A stretch of 64,000 nt of DNA from Mycolicibacterium rhodesiae. Lineage in GTDB: Bacteria; Actinomycetota; Actinomycetes; Mycobacteriales; Mycobacteriaceae. Of the stretch, positions 34,302-43,045 are shown piece after piece. The stretch lies in assembly GCF_002086695.1 (NCBI RefSeq), contig NZ_MVIH01000001.1, positions 744,001 to 808,000 of the forward strand, read 5' to 3'. Every line of letters begins with the position of its first letter. Positions within the stretch are counted from its first letter, which is position 1. A program made the position numbers and the translations under genes. Under the pieces are notes generated by a model that searched no databases, was not told the DNA's origin, and saw only the letters and a program-made list of their open reading frames with translations.

Positions 34302-34979
34302 ATGAGTCTGGTCGCCGGCCGCGGCCCGCTCGGTCCGGACCGGGCCGGCTGGTTCTCCGCGCCGGTGGGCACCCCGATCGTCTACGTCGAGCCGCACCTG
34401 CGCCGGGTGCAGGCAGTGCGCGCCGGGCAGACCGTGATCGACACCGAGAACGCGCTGCTGGTCCACCGCGCCGGCGTGCCGCTGAGCTATGCCTTCCCCG
34501 AGGGTGAAACAGCCGATCTGCCAACCGAACCCGAACCCGAGGCACCCGGATATGTTCGGGTGCCGTGGGACGCCGTCGACACTTGGGTGGAGGAGGGCAG
34601 AACCCTGGTGCACTATCCGCCGAACCCGTACCACCGGGTGGACTGCCTGCCCACCAAGCGGCGGCTACGGGTGCTGGTCGCAGGCGAGGTGCTGGTCGAC
34701 ACCGACGACACTGTGATCGTGTTCGAAACCGCGCTGGCCCCGCGGCTGTACGTCGCACCGGAACATGTGCACACCGCTCTGCTGCGGCGCACGAACACGT
34801 CGAGCTACTGCAACTACAAGGGGTATGCGACCTACTGGGCCGCCGGTGACGTCGACGACGTCGCGTGGAGCTATGACGAGCCGTTGCCCGAAACCCGGCC
34901 GATCGCCGGCTATTTCAGCTTCGATGCCGAGCGGGCCGAGGTCAGCGCCGAACTTCCTAGCCCAGATCGGCGGCCTTGA
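34302..34979 (+). CDS. DUF427 domain protein
   Basis: This 225-residue protein has two copies of the DUF427 beta-barrel: an N-terminal half (RVQAVRAGQTVIDTENALLVHRAGVPLSYAFP) and a C-terminal half (RLRVLVAGEVLVDTDDTVIVFETALAPRLYVAPE). The second ends with the diagnostic segment SSYCNYKGYATYWAAGD, where the Cys-x-Tyr-Lys-Gly is the family hallmark. No function is established for the family. It follows the thioesterase on the same strand, and its last 23 bases overlap the convergent zinc peptidase. Confidence 0.88.
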   Translation: MSLVAGRGPLGPDRAGWFSAPVGTPIVYVEPHLRRVQAVRAGQTVIDTENALLVHRAGVPLSYAFPEGETADLPTEPEPEAPGYVRVPWDAVDTWVEEGRTLVHYPPNPYHRVDCLPTKRRLRVLVAGEVLVDTDDTVIVFETALAPRLYVAPEHVHTALLRRTNTSSYCNYKGYATYWAAGDVDDVAWSYDEPLPETRPIAGYFSFDAERAEVSAELPSPDRRP

Positions 34980-35835
34980 ACGTATCGCACTGCTTGGGAT
35001 CGCCGGTCTGATAGCCGGTGGTGAACCACTTCTGCCGTTCGGCCGACGAACCGTGGGTCCACTGTTCGGGATTGACCCGCCCGGTGGCCTGCTTCTGGAT
35101 CCGGTCGTCACCGACCGATGCCGCGGCCGACAGCGCGTCGGCAATGTCCTTATCGGTCAACGGTTCCAGATAGGTGACGTCGGTGCCGGGCTGCTTGGTG
35201 ATGGCCGCGTAGTGCGCCCACACGCCGGCGTAGCAATCGGCCTGCAGCTCGGTGCGCACACTGCCGCCGGTGGCGCCCTGCGCCCCCTGCTGGGCGCGGC
35301 CGAGCACGCCGAGTAGATCCTGAACGTGGTGGCCGTACTCGTGGGCCACCACGTACTCCTGCGCCAACGGTCCACCGCTGGAACCGAATTGGGTCTTCAG
35401 AACGTCGAAGAAGTCGGTGTCGAAGTACGCGGTCTTGTCCACCGGGCAGTAGAACGGCCCGACATCACTGGTCGCCGGTCCGCACCCGGTCTGCACTTGA
35501 TTCTTGAACAGCATCATCCTGGGCCGGGTGTAGCCCTTGAGCAGGTCGCTCCACACGCCGTCGACCGAGTTGCCGGTGGCCACCACGCGGCATTCGACGT
35601 AGGAGTTGGCGTCGGCGCCCGTCTTGCACTTGCTCAAGTCGTAGCCCGACTGCTCGGCGCCGGGCGGCAGGGTCTGCTGCGGAGTGGTCACCTGGCTTGG
35701 GTCGATACCGAGGAACACCGCGAGCAGCACCACCACCAGGCCGCCGAGGCCACCGCCGATCGCGATGCCCCGACCGCCGCCACCACCGGTCGAGGTGGTG
35801 CTGGTGTCGATCTGCATTCCCTCGTTAAAGGTCAT
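34957..35835 (-). CDS. membrane-anchored neutral zinc metallopeptidase (YpfJ/KPN_02809 family, Rv2575-like)
   Basis: This 292-residue protein has a Gly-rich segment and one membrane helix (GGGLGGLVVVLLAVFLGI, about residues 24-41), so the peptidase domain is extracytoplasmic. The zinc motif H165-E166-x2-H169 is in VVAHEYGHHVQDLLG; the third region with ELQADCYAGVWA supplies the usual Glu ligand. ATG 35835 was chosen because GAGGAG lies 5 bases upstream; a GTG two codons earlier is weaker. It is divergent from the carboxylesterase. Substrates are unknown. Confidence 0.9.
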   Translation of the reverse strand: MTFNEGMQIDTSTTSTGGGGGRGIAIGGGLGGLVVVLLAVFLGIDPSQVTTPQQTLPPGAEQSGYDLSKCKTGADANSYVECRVVATGNSVDGVWSDLLKGYTRPRMMLFKNQVQTGCGPATSDVGPFYCPVDKTAYFDTDFFDVLKTQFGSSGGPLAQEYVVAHEYGHHVQDLLGVLGRAQQGAQGATGGSVRTELQADCYAGVWAHYAAITKQPGTDVTYLEPLTDKDIADALSAAASVGDDRIQKQATGRVNPEQWTHGSSAERQKWFTTGYQTGDPKQCDTFKAADLG

Positions 35836-35907
35836 CAGCACTCCTCGAGATCGGTACTTGAGGTGCGGTTACCCACCGCGTTCACCTTGCCACACTACGA
35901 TTTCGTC

Positions 35908-37386
35908 GTGACCGTCGTCGCGGATCCGTCGACCGTGGCCTACACCACCCTCGGTGCGTTGCGGGGCACCACCGAAAGTGGTGTGCGGGTTTGGCGCGGC
36001 ATTCCCTATGCCGAACAACCCATCGGGGAGCGTCGTTTTCGTGCTCCGGCCCCCGTGCAACCATGGGCCGGGGTCCGCGACGCCGTCGAGCACGGACCCG
36101 TGCCGCCGCAGGGCCGCTCGTTCGTCGGCGGTGGCCGCGACGACCCGAAGATCCGCGACGAAGCCTGCCTGACCCTGACGATCTGGGCGCCGGCCACCGA
36201 TACCCCGTTGCCCGTCATGGTCTGGATCCCGGGCGGCGCCTTCGTCTACGGCGCGGGACAACTGCAGCTCTACAACGGGTCCCGGCTGGCCGCCAACGGG
36301 GACGTGGTGGTGGTCAACGTGACCTATCGGCTCGGCGTGTTCGGGGGTTTCGAACTCGGCGACCTCGGTGCCGGATTCGCCGACAACCTGTGCCTGCGCG
36401 ACCAGATCGCGGCGCTGCGCTGGGTGCAGGACAACATCGCCGCCTTCGGCGGAGACCCTCAGCGCGTCACGATCTTCGGCGAGTCGGCCGGCGCGACCTC
36501 GGTGCTGGCCCTGCTGGCCAGCCCGGCGGGCGAGGGGTTGTTCGCCCGTGCGATCGCCCAGAGCCCGGCGTTGCCGCTCATCGCCGACCGGGCGACCCGG
36601 GCCAAGCGCGCCCACGACTTCGTCGACCTCGTCGGCGCCGATCCCGCCGCGTTCCCGGTGCTGCCGCAGCGGGTGCTGCGCCGGGCCGCGGGGGAGATGC
36701 AGCGCCGCAGCGCCGAGGCCACCCCGACGCTGGCCTACGGCCTCACCTACGGCGTGGACCTGTTGCCCAGGCATCCGATCGACGCGGCGCGGGCCGGTGA
36801 GGTCAATCCGGTGCCGCTGATCGTGGGGACCAACAGCCACGAGGCGTCGATGTTCGCGTGGTCCAAACCGCCCATGCTGCCGACCACTGCCGACGGGATC
36901 GACGCCTACTTCGACAGGGTCGCGCCGGACGCCCGGAACCGCGTGCTGGCCGGTTATCCGGACTATCCGCGGCGGCGGGCACAGATCGCGGTGGGGTCCG
37001 ACGTCATGTTCGGCGCCCCGACGTGGGCCTTTGCCGACGCCTACAGCCCGCACGCCACCACCCACGTGTACCGGTTCGACCACACCACGTGGACGCTGCG
37101 GATGCTGGGCCTCGGCGCCACCCACGGCAGTGAGATCGTGCACATCCAGCACAGCTACGGGTCATATCTGGGCCGCAAGATCCATCCGCTCGGCCGTCGC
37201 GTGCAGCCCGCGGTGGGTCGCCGGATGCAGCGCACCTGGCTGAACTTCGCCACCCATGGCGAACTGGAAGATTGGCCACGGTACGACCCCACGCGACGGG
37301 CCACCCGCGTCATCCGCTCCAGCAGGGACGTCTCGGTCGACGACCCCGACGCGCTGCGCAGACAGGCGTGGGCCGGGTTGTACTAG
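35908..37386 (+). CDS. type B carboxylesterase
   Basis: This 492-residue alpha/beta hydrolase has the oxyanion-hole segment MVWIPGGAFVYGAG, the nucleophile elbow FGESAGATS with Ser193, and the catalytic His region ATHGSEIVHIQ (about residue 412). GTG 35908 opens on the conserved strand TVAYTTLGALRG and lies just after the divergent zinc peptidase; longer frames upstream run antisense to that gene. It has no signal peptide, so it is cytoplasmic. It ends in CTAG, sharing stop bases with the convergent SRPBCC gene. Confidence 0.92.
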   Translation: MTVVADPSTVAYTTLGALRGTTESGVRVWRGIPYAEQPIGERRFRAPAPVQPWAGVRDAVEHGPVPPQGRSFVGGGRDDPKIRDEACLTLTIWAPATDTPLPVMVWIPGGAFVYGAGQLQLYNGSRLAANGDVVVVNVTYRLGVFGGFELGDLGAGFADNLCLRDQIAALRWVQDNIAAFGGDPQRVTIFGESAGATSVLALLASPAGEGLFARAIAQSPALPLIADRATRAKRAHDFVDLVGADPAAFPVLPQRVLRRAAGEMQRRSAEATPTLAYGLTYGVDLLPRHPIDAARAGEVNPVPLIVGTNSHEASMFAWSKPPMLPTTADGIDAYFDRVAPDARNRVLAGYPDYPRRRAQIAVGSDVMFGAPTWAFADAYSPHATTHVYRFDHTTWTLRMLGLGATHGSEIVHIQHSYGSYLGRKIHPLGRRVQPAVGRRMQRTWLNFATHGELEDWPRYDPTRRATRVIRSSRDVSVDDPDALRRQAWAGLY

Positions 37387-37880
37387 CGGAACCGCTTGTC
37401 GGTGTAGCGGCGCAGATTGGCCAGGAACCACCGGAACGACAGATTCATCAGCGGCCCGCCGACGATCAGTCCGAACCGGGCAGGCCCGTTCGCCTTCTGC
37501 GCCACGGTCCACGTCAGGCGGCAGCCGCCCGGCGTCTCGTCCACGCGGTACTCCTCGGCGAAGGCGGCCACCGCCTTGTTCGAGCAGGTGTTGAACCGAA
37601 ATGCCAGGTAGCTGTAGGGCTCCCAGGCCAGGAACTCCTCGTCGCCCACCAGCCCGCCGAGCATGTTCACCGTGCGGGTGGTGCCGATGCCGTACGGCTT
37701 GGGGCTGGTCCAGGTGACCCCGGTGATGACCTTGGCCCACTGCGGCCAGGACTCGGCGTCGGAGAGGACCTCGAACAGTTGCTCGGGTGTGATGGCGAGG
37801 TCCACGCTGTTGGAGAAGCGGAACTTCGCGTCGCGAATGAACGTCAGATCGACGCGCTCGCAGGGATACATCGTGGTCAT
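37383..37880 (-). CDS. SRPBCC family protein (polyketide cyclase-like)
   Basis: This 165-residue protein has the START/SRPBCC pattern: FRFSNSVDLAITPEQLFEVLSDAESWPQWAKVI, GIGTTRTVNMLGG, FLAWEPYSYLAFRF and GGCRLTWTVAQK, ending in a long C-terminal helix LSFRWFLANLRRYTD. This fold binds hydrophobic ligands. ATG 37880 is preceded by GGAGG; upstream open frame is without family sequence. It is divergent from aspS, with 115 bases between starts. Enzymatic activity is uncertain. Confidence 0.82.
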   Translation of the reverse strand: MTTMYPCERVDLTFIRDAKFRFSNSVDLAITPEQLFEVLSDAESWPQWAKVITGVTWTSPKPYGIGTTRTVNMLGGLVGDEEFLAWEPYSYLAFRFNTCSNKAVAAFAEEYRVDETPGGCRLTWTVAQKANGPARFGLIVGGPLMNLSFRWFLANLRRYTDKRFR

Positions 37881-37995
37881 CGGGGCTACCTCCGGGGGAG
37901 ACCATACATCGAGGTGACGTATGTCCGGTCGGGCCCACCTCATAGACTGAACCCTCGTTTTCTTTTCCATCCGTTTCTCGATTTCAGGAGTTTCA

Positions 37996-39774
37996 GTGCT
38001 GCGCAGTCACGCCGCCGGTTCGTTGCGGGCCTCCGACGCCGGACAGACGGTCACGCTGGCGGGCTGGGTGTCCACCCGGCGCGACCACGGCGGCGTCATC
38101 TTCATCGATCTGCGCGACTCGTCCGGCGTTGCTCAGGTGGTGTTCCACGATGCCGACGTGCTGGCGCAGGCGCACCGGTTGCGCGCCGAGTTCTGTGTCG
38201 CCGTCGAGGGCGTGGTCGGTATCCGCCCCGAGGGCAACGCCAACGCCGAAATCCCCACCGGCGAGATCGAAGTCAACGCGACGGCCCTGACGGTGCTGGG
38301 CGAGAGCGCCCCGTTGCCGTTCCAACTCGACGAGCAGGCCGGGGAGGAAGCCCGGCTCAAATACCGCTATCTCGACATGCGCAGGCACGGTGGTCCCGGT
38401 GACGCAATCCGGTTGCGCTCCAAGGTGAATGCGGCCGCGCGCTCGGTGCTGGCCGCCCACGACTTCATCGAGATCGAGACCCCGACGCTGACCCGGTCGA
38501 CTCCCGAGGGGGCGCGCGACTTCCTGGTGCCTGCCCGGCTGCAGCCCGGTTCGTTCTACGCGCTCCCGCAGAGCCCCCAGCTGTTCAAGCAGCTGCTGAT
38601 GGTCGCGGGCATGGAGCGCTACTACCAGATCGCACGGTGCTACCGCGACGAGGATTTCCGCGCCGATCGCCAGCCGGAGTTCACCCAGCTCGACATGGAG
38701 ATGAGCTTCGTGGACGCCGACGACGTCATCGCGGTCTCCGAAGAAGTGCTGAGGGTCGTGTGGTCCACGATCGGCTACGACCTCCCGACGCCGATCCCGC
38801 GGATGTGTTACGACGAGGCGATGGGCCGATTCGGTACCGACAAGCCCGATCTGCGGTTCGCCGTCGAACTCGTCGAGTGCACCGAGTACTTCAAGGACAC
38901 GCCGTTCCGGGTGTTCCAGGCGCCCTACGTCGGTGCCGTGGTCATGGCCGGCGGTGCGTCGCAGCCGCGCCGCACGCTCGACGGCTGGCAAGAGTTCGCC
39001 AAGCAGCGCGGTCACAAGGGCTTGGCGTACGTCCTGGTCGGTGAGGACGGCGAGCTGAGCGGCCCGGTCGCCAAGAACCTGTCCGACACCGAACGCGCGG
39101 GGTTGGCCGCCCACGTCGGTGCCGCACCGGGCGACTGCGTGTTCTTTGCGGCCGGGACCCCCAAGGGCGCCCGTTCCCTGCTCGGGGCGACGCGCATCGA
39201 GATCGCCAAACGGTTGGACCTCATCGACCCCGACGCGTGGGCCTTCACCTGGATCGTCAAGTGGCCGTTGTTCGAACCGGCCGACGACGCCACCGCAGCC
39301 GGCGACGTTGCGGTGGGGTCGGGCAACTGGACCGCGGTGCACCACGCGTTCACCGCGCCGATGCCGGAGTCGGAGGCGACCTTCGACACCGATCCAGGTT
39401 CAGCGCTGGCCAACGCCTACGACATCGTCTGCAACGGCAACGAGATCGGCGGCGGGTCGATCCGTATCCATCGGCGCGACGTGCAGGAGCGGGTGTTCGC
39501 GATGATGGGCATCGATCACGACGAAGCCCGCGAGAAGTTCGGATTCCTCTTGGACGCCTTTACCTTTGGCGCACCGCCGCACGGTGGAATCGCGTTCGGC
39601 TGGGATCGCATCGTGGCGCTGCTGGCTGGGGTCGATTCGATTCGGGAGGTGATCGCGTTCCCGAAGTCCGGCGGTGGCGTCGACCCGCTGACCGATGCGC
39701 CTGCGCCGATCACCGCGCAACAGCGCAAGGAATCCGGAATAGATTTCAAACCCGAGAAGCTGGACAAGCCATGA
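37996..39774 (+). CDS. aspS: aspartate--tRNA(Asp/Asn) ligase
   Basis: This 592-residue class II aminoacyl-tRNA synthetase has an N-terminal OB anticodon-binding domain ([23 protein letters not shown] in pieces), motif 2 [20 protein letters not shown], a bacterial insertion domain (about residues 290-420), and motif 3 [16 protein letters not shown]. The length is normal for bacterial AspRS. The start is GTG 37996. Mycobacterial AspRS also charges tRNA-Asn for later amidation by GatCAB. Its TGA overlaps the next gene's ATG. Confidence 0.97.
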   Translation: MLRSHAAGSLRASDAGQTVTLAGWVSTRRDHGGVIFIDLRDSSGVAQVVFHDADVLAQAHRLRAEFCVAVEGVVGIRPEGNANAEIPTGEIEVNATALTVLGESAPLPFQLDEQAGEEARLKYRYLDMRRHGGPGDAIRLRSKVNAAARSVLAAHDFIEIETPTLTRSTPEGARDFLVPARLQPGSFYALPQSPQLFKQLLMVAGMERYYQIARCYRDEDFRADRQPEFTQLDMEMSFVDADDVIAVSEEVLRVVWSTIGYDLPTPIPRMCYDEAMGRFGTDKPDLRFAVELVECTEYFKDTPFRVFQAPYVGAVVMAGGASQPRRTLDGWQEFAKQRGHKGLAYVLVGEDGELSGPVAKNLSDTERAGLAAHVGAAPGDCVFFAAGTPKGARSLLGATRIEIAKRLDLIDPDAWAFTWIVKWPLFEPADDATAAGDVAVGSGNWTAVHHAFTAPMPESEATFDTDPGSALANAYDIVCNGNEIGGGSIRIHRRDVQERVFAMMGIDHDEAREKFGFLLDAFTFGAPPHGGIAFGWDRIVALLAGVDSIREVIAFPKSGGGVDPLTDAPAPITAQQRKESGIDFKPEKLDKP

Positions 39775-40202
39775 CCGATACACCTGATGCCGCATACATG
39801 AACGAATTCAACAAGGGCATCGTCGAAGAGTTCCGGTCCAACGCCGGAGTCGTCGGCGGACCGTTCGAAGGCCGCCCGCTGCTGCTCCTGCACACCACCG
39901 GCGCGACGTCCGGCCAGCCGCGGCTGGCGCCGCTGGCTTATTTCACAGTTGACGGCAAGCTCATCATCATCGGCTCGAAGGCCGGCGCCGACACCAACCC
40001 GGACTGGGTGCACAACCTGCGGGCCAACCCGCGGGCGCACATCGAGGTCGGCACCGACGCCTACGACGTGACTGTTCGCGAGCTACCGCTCGAGGAACGC
40101 AACGAGCTGTACCCGAAGATCGTTGCGGAAGCGCCCGGATTCGGGGAATACCAGTCCAAGACCAGCCGGGTCATCCCACTGTTCGAGCTCACCCGCGCCT
40201 GA
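39771..40202 (+). CDS. deazaflavin (F420)-dependent nitroreductase family protein (DDN-like)
   Basis: This 143-residue split-barrel protein has the DDN family segments [23 protein letters not shown] and [26 protein letters not shown], which bind F420. The ATG lies in an ATGA overlap with aspS, and the family signature begins soon after. DDN-type enzymes use F420H2 to reduce quinones or nitro compounds. A strong hairpin follows the stop at 40214-40250. Confidence 0.9.
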   Translation: MTDTPDAAYMNEFNKGIVEEFRSNAGVVGGPFEGRPLLLLHTTGATSGQPRLAPLAYFTVDGKLIIIGSKAGADTNPDWVHNLRANPRAHIEVGTDAYDVTVRELPLEERNELYPKIVAEAPGFGEYQSKTSRVIPLFELTRA

Positions 40203-40213
40203 CGGCGCGATCG

Positions 40214-40250
40214 GGCGCGATTTCCGGTGCTGCACGCCGAAAGTCGCGCC
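40214..40250. terminator. hairpin after the aspS-DDN operon (terminator-like, no T-tract)
   Basis: Arms GGCGCGA (40214-40220) and TCGCGCC (40244-40250) are perfect inverted copies. They extend inward with TTTC pairing GAAA around one unpaired G. It lies 11 bases after the DDN stop. It lacks a U-tract, as is usual for mycobacterial hairpins. Confidence 0.5.
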
Positions 40251-40346
40251 GGATCGCCTGAGGACACTGCGAGTTCCGGCCAGAAGGTGTCGGCCCAGCA
40301 CACCAAGGGTCGCGATCAATCGCGGCACGGACAGAGGAGGGCTGAA

Positions 40347-40778
40347 GTGGGACCGGATCCGCAGGAGCGGCAGCAGCGGCAGGCCGAAACAGAAGCGGCC
40401 GAGGAAGCAGCCGCCCATAGCAATTGGACGTATCCATGGCCTCCGGCCGGCGATGATTCGTCGCCGCCGGTGCAGGGTGGCGATAACCCCCGCGCGCCCC
40501 GCGATGGCGGCGCCGGGAACCCGAGCGCTTCGCCGAATCAGGAGTCCCGTGCCGCTGAACCGGGTCGACCGGAAGGCGAGGTTTCCACGCACCTGTCGAA
40601 GCGCTGCGGCAAACAGACAGCGTGGAAGGGTGTCGCGGCGTCGACCGCGGTCGTCGTATTGCTGGCACTGCTGTGGAAACGGCGTCGTCGATCCGCTGCG
40701 GATCGACGGACATGGTCGGCGAGCCCGCCATACGCATCGAACCCGGGTATCAGCAGTCAGCGGGTCCTTCGCGGGTAA
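40347..40778 (+). CDS. small hypothetical single-pass membrane protein
   Basis: This 143-residue frame starts at GTG 40347 with a strong AGAGGAGG site 6 bases upstream. It has a charged Gln/Glu-rich N terminus, NWTYPWPP, a Pro/Gly-rich linker, then one membrane helix (GVAASTAVVVLLALL) followed by a basic WKRRRRS stop-transfer segment and a 30-residue tail. The tail could reflect a frame change near 40675, so the true end is uncertain. The last 29 bases overlap the convergent DUF302 gene. I recognise no family; coding is supported mainly by the ribosome site and membrane segment. Confidence 0.5.
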   Translation: MGPDPQERQQRQAETEAAEEAAAHSNWTYPWPPAGDDSSPPVQGGDNPRAPRDGGAGNPSASPNQESRAAEPGRPEGEVSTHLSKRCGKQTAWKGVAASTAVVVLLALLWKRRRRSAADRRTWSASPPYASNPGISSQRVLRG

Positions 40779-41256
40779 CCTTCGCGGCCAAGTCCGCCAA
40801 TTTTGTGTCGAGTGCCTCGGCTGCCTCGAGCAGCTCCGGGTTCGGCTCCACGACCATCAGCGACGACGGCTTCACGTAGGTCAGGCTGCTGCCGCCGTCT
40901 TCGTCGAGGACCAACAACTCGACCGGGGCGAACAGGCCCGCGGTCACGTCATGGCGAATCATCGTGATCGCGATCAGCGGGTTGCCGAGGATCACCCGCA
41001 ACACCTTGCGCCCGATGCCTGCTTTGGTGATCCAGGCACCGTGGTCGAGCAGTGCGAACAACATGAATCCGCTTGGCCCGACGTACTTTTCGACTCGGGC
41101 CTGATATGACTGCCAGTCATCGCTGGTGGTCCCGATCTCACCGATCGGCACCGGCTGCTCGCCGATGTCGGCGAGCAGCGCGGCAACCAGGTCGGGATAG
41201 CTCTTGGTGCTGTCGTATCGCACCCGAACCCCGCCGAAGCGGGTCTCGGTCGCCAC
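40750..41256 (-). CDS. DUF302 family protein
   Basis: This 168-residue protein starts at GTG 41256, two bases after the thiolase stop codon. DUF302-like segments are VRYDSTKSYPDLVAALLADIG, SGFMLFALLDHGAWITKAGIG and KVLRVILGNPLIAITMIRHDVTAGLFAPVELLVLDE in pieces. The domain is a small alpha/beta fold of unknown function that may bind lipid-like or hydrophobic molecules. It is co-transcribed with the thiolase and probably under HxlR control. Confidence 0.8.
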   Translation of the reverse strand: MATETRFGGVRVRYDSTKSYPDLVAALLADIGEQPVPIGEIGTTSDDWQSYQARVEKYVGPSGFMLFALLDHGAWITKAGIGRKVLRVILGNPLIAITMIRHDVTAGLFAPVELLVLDEDGGSSLTYVKPSSLMVVEPNPELLEAAEALDTKLADLAAKVTREGPADC

Positions 41257-41257
41257 G

Positions 41258-42442
41258 TCAGAGTCGCTCGATGATCGTGGCGTTGGCCATACCGCCGCCC
41301 TCGCACATGGTCTGCAGGCCGTAGCGCCCACCCCGCTGCTCCAGAGCATTGACGAGCGTCGTCATGATCCGCGCGCCGCTGGCGCCCAGCGGGTGGCCGA
41401 TCGCGATCGCGCCGCCGTTGACGTTGGTCTTCAGCAGGTCGGCTCCGGTATCGCGGGCCCAGCTCAACACCACCGGGGCGAACGCCTCGTTCACCTCGAA
41501 GAGGTCGATATCGGCCAACGTCAGACCCGCGCGCGCCAGCACTTTCTCCGTCGCGGGGATGACGCCGGTCAGCATGTACAGCGGATCCGAGCCCACCACG
41601 GTGGTGGTGTGGGTGCGCGCCAGCGGTTTCCAGCCGTGCCGGCGGGCGACCTCCGACGTGGTGATCAACACCGCGGCACTGCCGTCGGACAGCGGTGAGG
41701 AGTTGCCCGGCGTGATCTCCCAGTTGATCTGCGGGAAGCGCGCGGCATACGCCTCGTTGTAGAACGCCGGCTTCAATCCGGCCAGCGTCTCCACCGTCGT
41801 TCCGGGACGGATGATCTCGTCGGTCTGCAGGCCCGCGATCGGCGCCAGCTCGTTGTCGAACAACCCGTCCTTGGTGGCTTGCGCGGCCTTCTCGTGGCTG
41901 GCGGCCGAGAACTCGTCGAGCTCGGTGCGTGACAACCCCCAACGTGCGGCGATCAGCTCCGCGCTGATGCCCTGCGGCACCAGTCCGTCCGAATAGCGTT
42001 CGGCGAACCGGGTGCCGAACGGATCGCTGCCCGGTAGCACCGACGAACCCATCGGTACCCGGCTCATCGACTCCACGCCGCCGGCGATCACCACGTCGTA
42101 GGCACCTGCGATGACGCCCTGCGCGGCGAACGAGATCGCCTGCTGGCTCGAACCGCACTGCCTGTCGACGGTCGTCCCGGGCACCGACTCCGGAAAGCCC
42201 GCACCCAGCAGCGCGTTTCGCGCGATATTGACCGCCTGGTCGCCGGCCTGCGTCACCGCGCCCGCGATGACGTCGTCGATCTCTGCGGGGTCGACACCGG
42301 TTCGTGCGACCAGCTCGGAGAGGCTGTGCGCCAGCAGATCGGCGGGAAGCACGCCGTGCAACGCGCCGCCGGGCTTGCCCTTGCCGATCGGCGTGCGGAC
42401 CGCCCCCACGATGACGGCGTCCCGCCCTGAGTAACCGGCCAT
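41258..42442 (-). CDS. acetyl-CoA acyltransferase (thiolase)
   Basis: This 394-residue enzyme has the active-site Cys96 in VDRQCGSSQQ, the substrate-loop His segment NEAFAPV (about residue 339), and the C-terminal GGAIAIGHPLGASGARI and MCEGGGMANA with the second catalytic Cys. The DRQCGSSQQ variant is common in mycobacterial FadA-type thiolases for long or steroid-derived acyl chains. It cleaves 3-ketoacyl-CoA or the reverse. It is divergent from the HxlR gene, with an inverted repeat between them. Confidence 0.93.
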   Translation of the reverse strand: MAGYSGRDAVIVGAVRTPIGKGKPGGALHGVLPADLLAHSLSELVARTGVDPAEIDDVIAGAVTQAGDQAVNIARNALLGAGFPESVPGTTVDRQCGSSQQAISFAAQGVIAGAYDVVIAGGVESMSRVPMGSSVLPGSDPFGTRFAERYSDGLVPQGISAELIAARWGLSRTELDEFSAASHEKAAQATKDGLFDNELAPIAGLQTDEIIRPGTTVETLAGLKPAFYNEAYAARFPQINWEITPGNSSPLSDGSAAVLITTSEVARRHGWKPLARTHTTTVVGSDPLYMLTGVIPATEKVLARAGLTLADIDLFEVNEAFAPVVLSWARDTGADLLKTNVNGGAIAIGHPLGASGARIMTTLVNALEQRGGRYGLQTMCEGGGMANATIIERL

Positions 42443-42477
42443 GTTGTCCTCCTGAACTCCTCGCTGAGTACTGCTCT

Positions 42478-42506
42478 CTATACCCAGCTATAACACCTAG
42501 GTATAG
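42478..42506. promoter_or_regulatory. operator-like inverted repeat CTATACC / GGTATAG between thiolase and HxlR gene
   Basis: Arms CTATACC (42478-42484) and GGTATAG (42500-42506) are perfect inverted copies with a 15-bp spacer, and a small palindrome ACCTAGGT overlaps the right arm. The region is AT-rich compared with its surroundings and lies 35 bases from the thiolase start and 30 from the regulator start. This is a likely HxlR operator. Confidence 0.65.
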
Positions 42507-42536
42507 TGAAAACAACTCAGAAATGGAGTGACTTAC

Positions 42537-43028
42537 GTGACACTGCTGCAGGGACCCCTTGCCGACCGCGACACCTGGTCGGCGGTCGGCAAATGCCCGA
42601 TCGAAAAGACCATGGCGGTCATCGGAACCAAGTCGGCGATGCTGATCCTCCGGGAGGCCTACTACGGCACCACCCGATTCGACGACTTCGCGCGGCGGGT
42701 GGGCATCACCAAGGCCGCCACGTCGGCGCGGCTCGCCGAACTCGTCGACGCCGGCCTGCTGACCAGGCGGCCATACCGCGAGCCGGGGCAGCGGGTGCGC
42801 GACGAGTACGTGCTCACCGAGTCGGGCACCGAGCTCATGCCGGTGGTGTGGGCGATGTTCGAGTGGGGGCGGCGCCATCTCGCCCAAGACACCCGACTGC
42901 GGCTGACGCACCTCGACTGCGGCGCGGACGCGACCGTCGAAATCCGTTGCGCACAGGGGCATCTCGTGCCTCCTGAGGAACTGGGCGTGGAGCTCAAGCA
43001 GAAAGGCGCCGCGCCTACGCAGCGGTGA
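42537..43028 (+). CDS. HxlR family transcriptional regulator
   Basis: This 163-residue winged helix protein has a Cys near the N terminus (VGKCPIEKTMAVIGTKSAMLILREA), the HxlR core YYGTTRFDDFARRVGITKAATSARLAELVDAGLL, and the wing YVLTESGTELMPVVWAM. Cysteines lie at about residues 20, 121 and 130, so redox or thiol sensing is possible. GTG 42537 was preferred to GTG 42528 because TGGAG precedes it by 8 bases. It probably controls the divergent thiolase-DUF302 operon. Confidence 0.88.
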   Translation: MTLLQGPLADRDTWSAVGKCPIEKTMAVIGTKSAMLILREAYYGTTRFDDFARRVGITKAATSARLAELVDAGLLTRRPYREPGQRVRDEYVLTESGTELMPVVWAMFEWGRRHLAQDTRLRLTHLDCGADATVEIRCAQGHLVPPEELGVELKQKGAAPTQR

Positions 43029-43045
43029 GACCGCTCCCGCCTACG

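Noticed and set aside
40992..42962. Minus-strand 656-codon frame covering the thiolase region in another frame
   Set aside because: The real thiolase and DUF302 genes occupy another frame on the same strand with clear catalytic motifs; this frame is low-complexity and Arg-rich.
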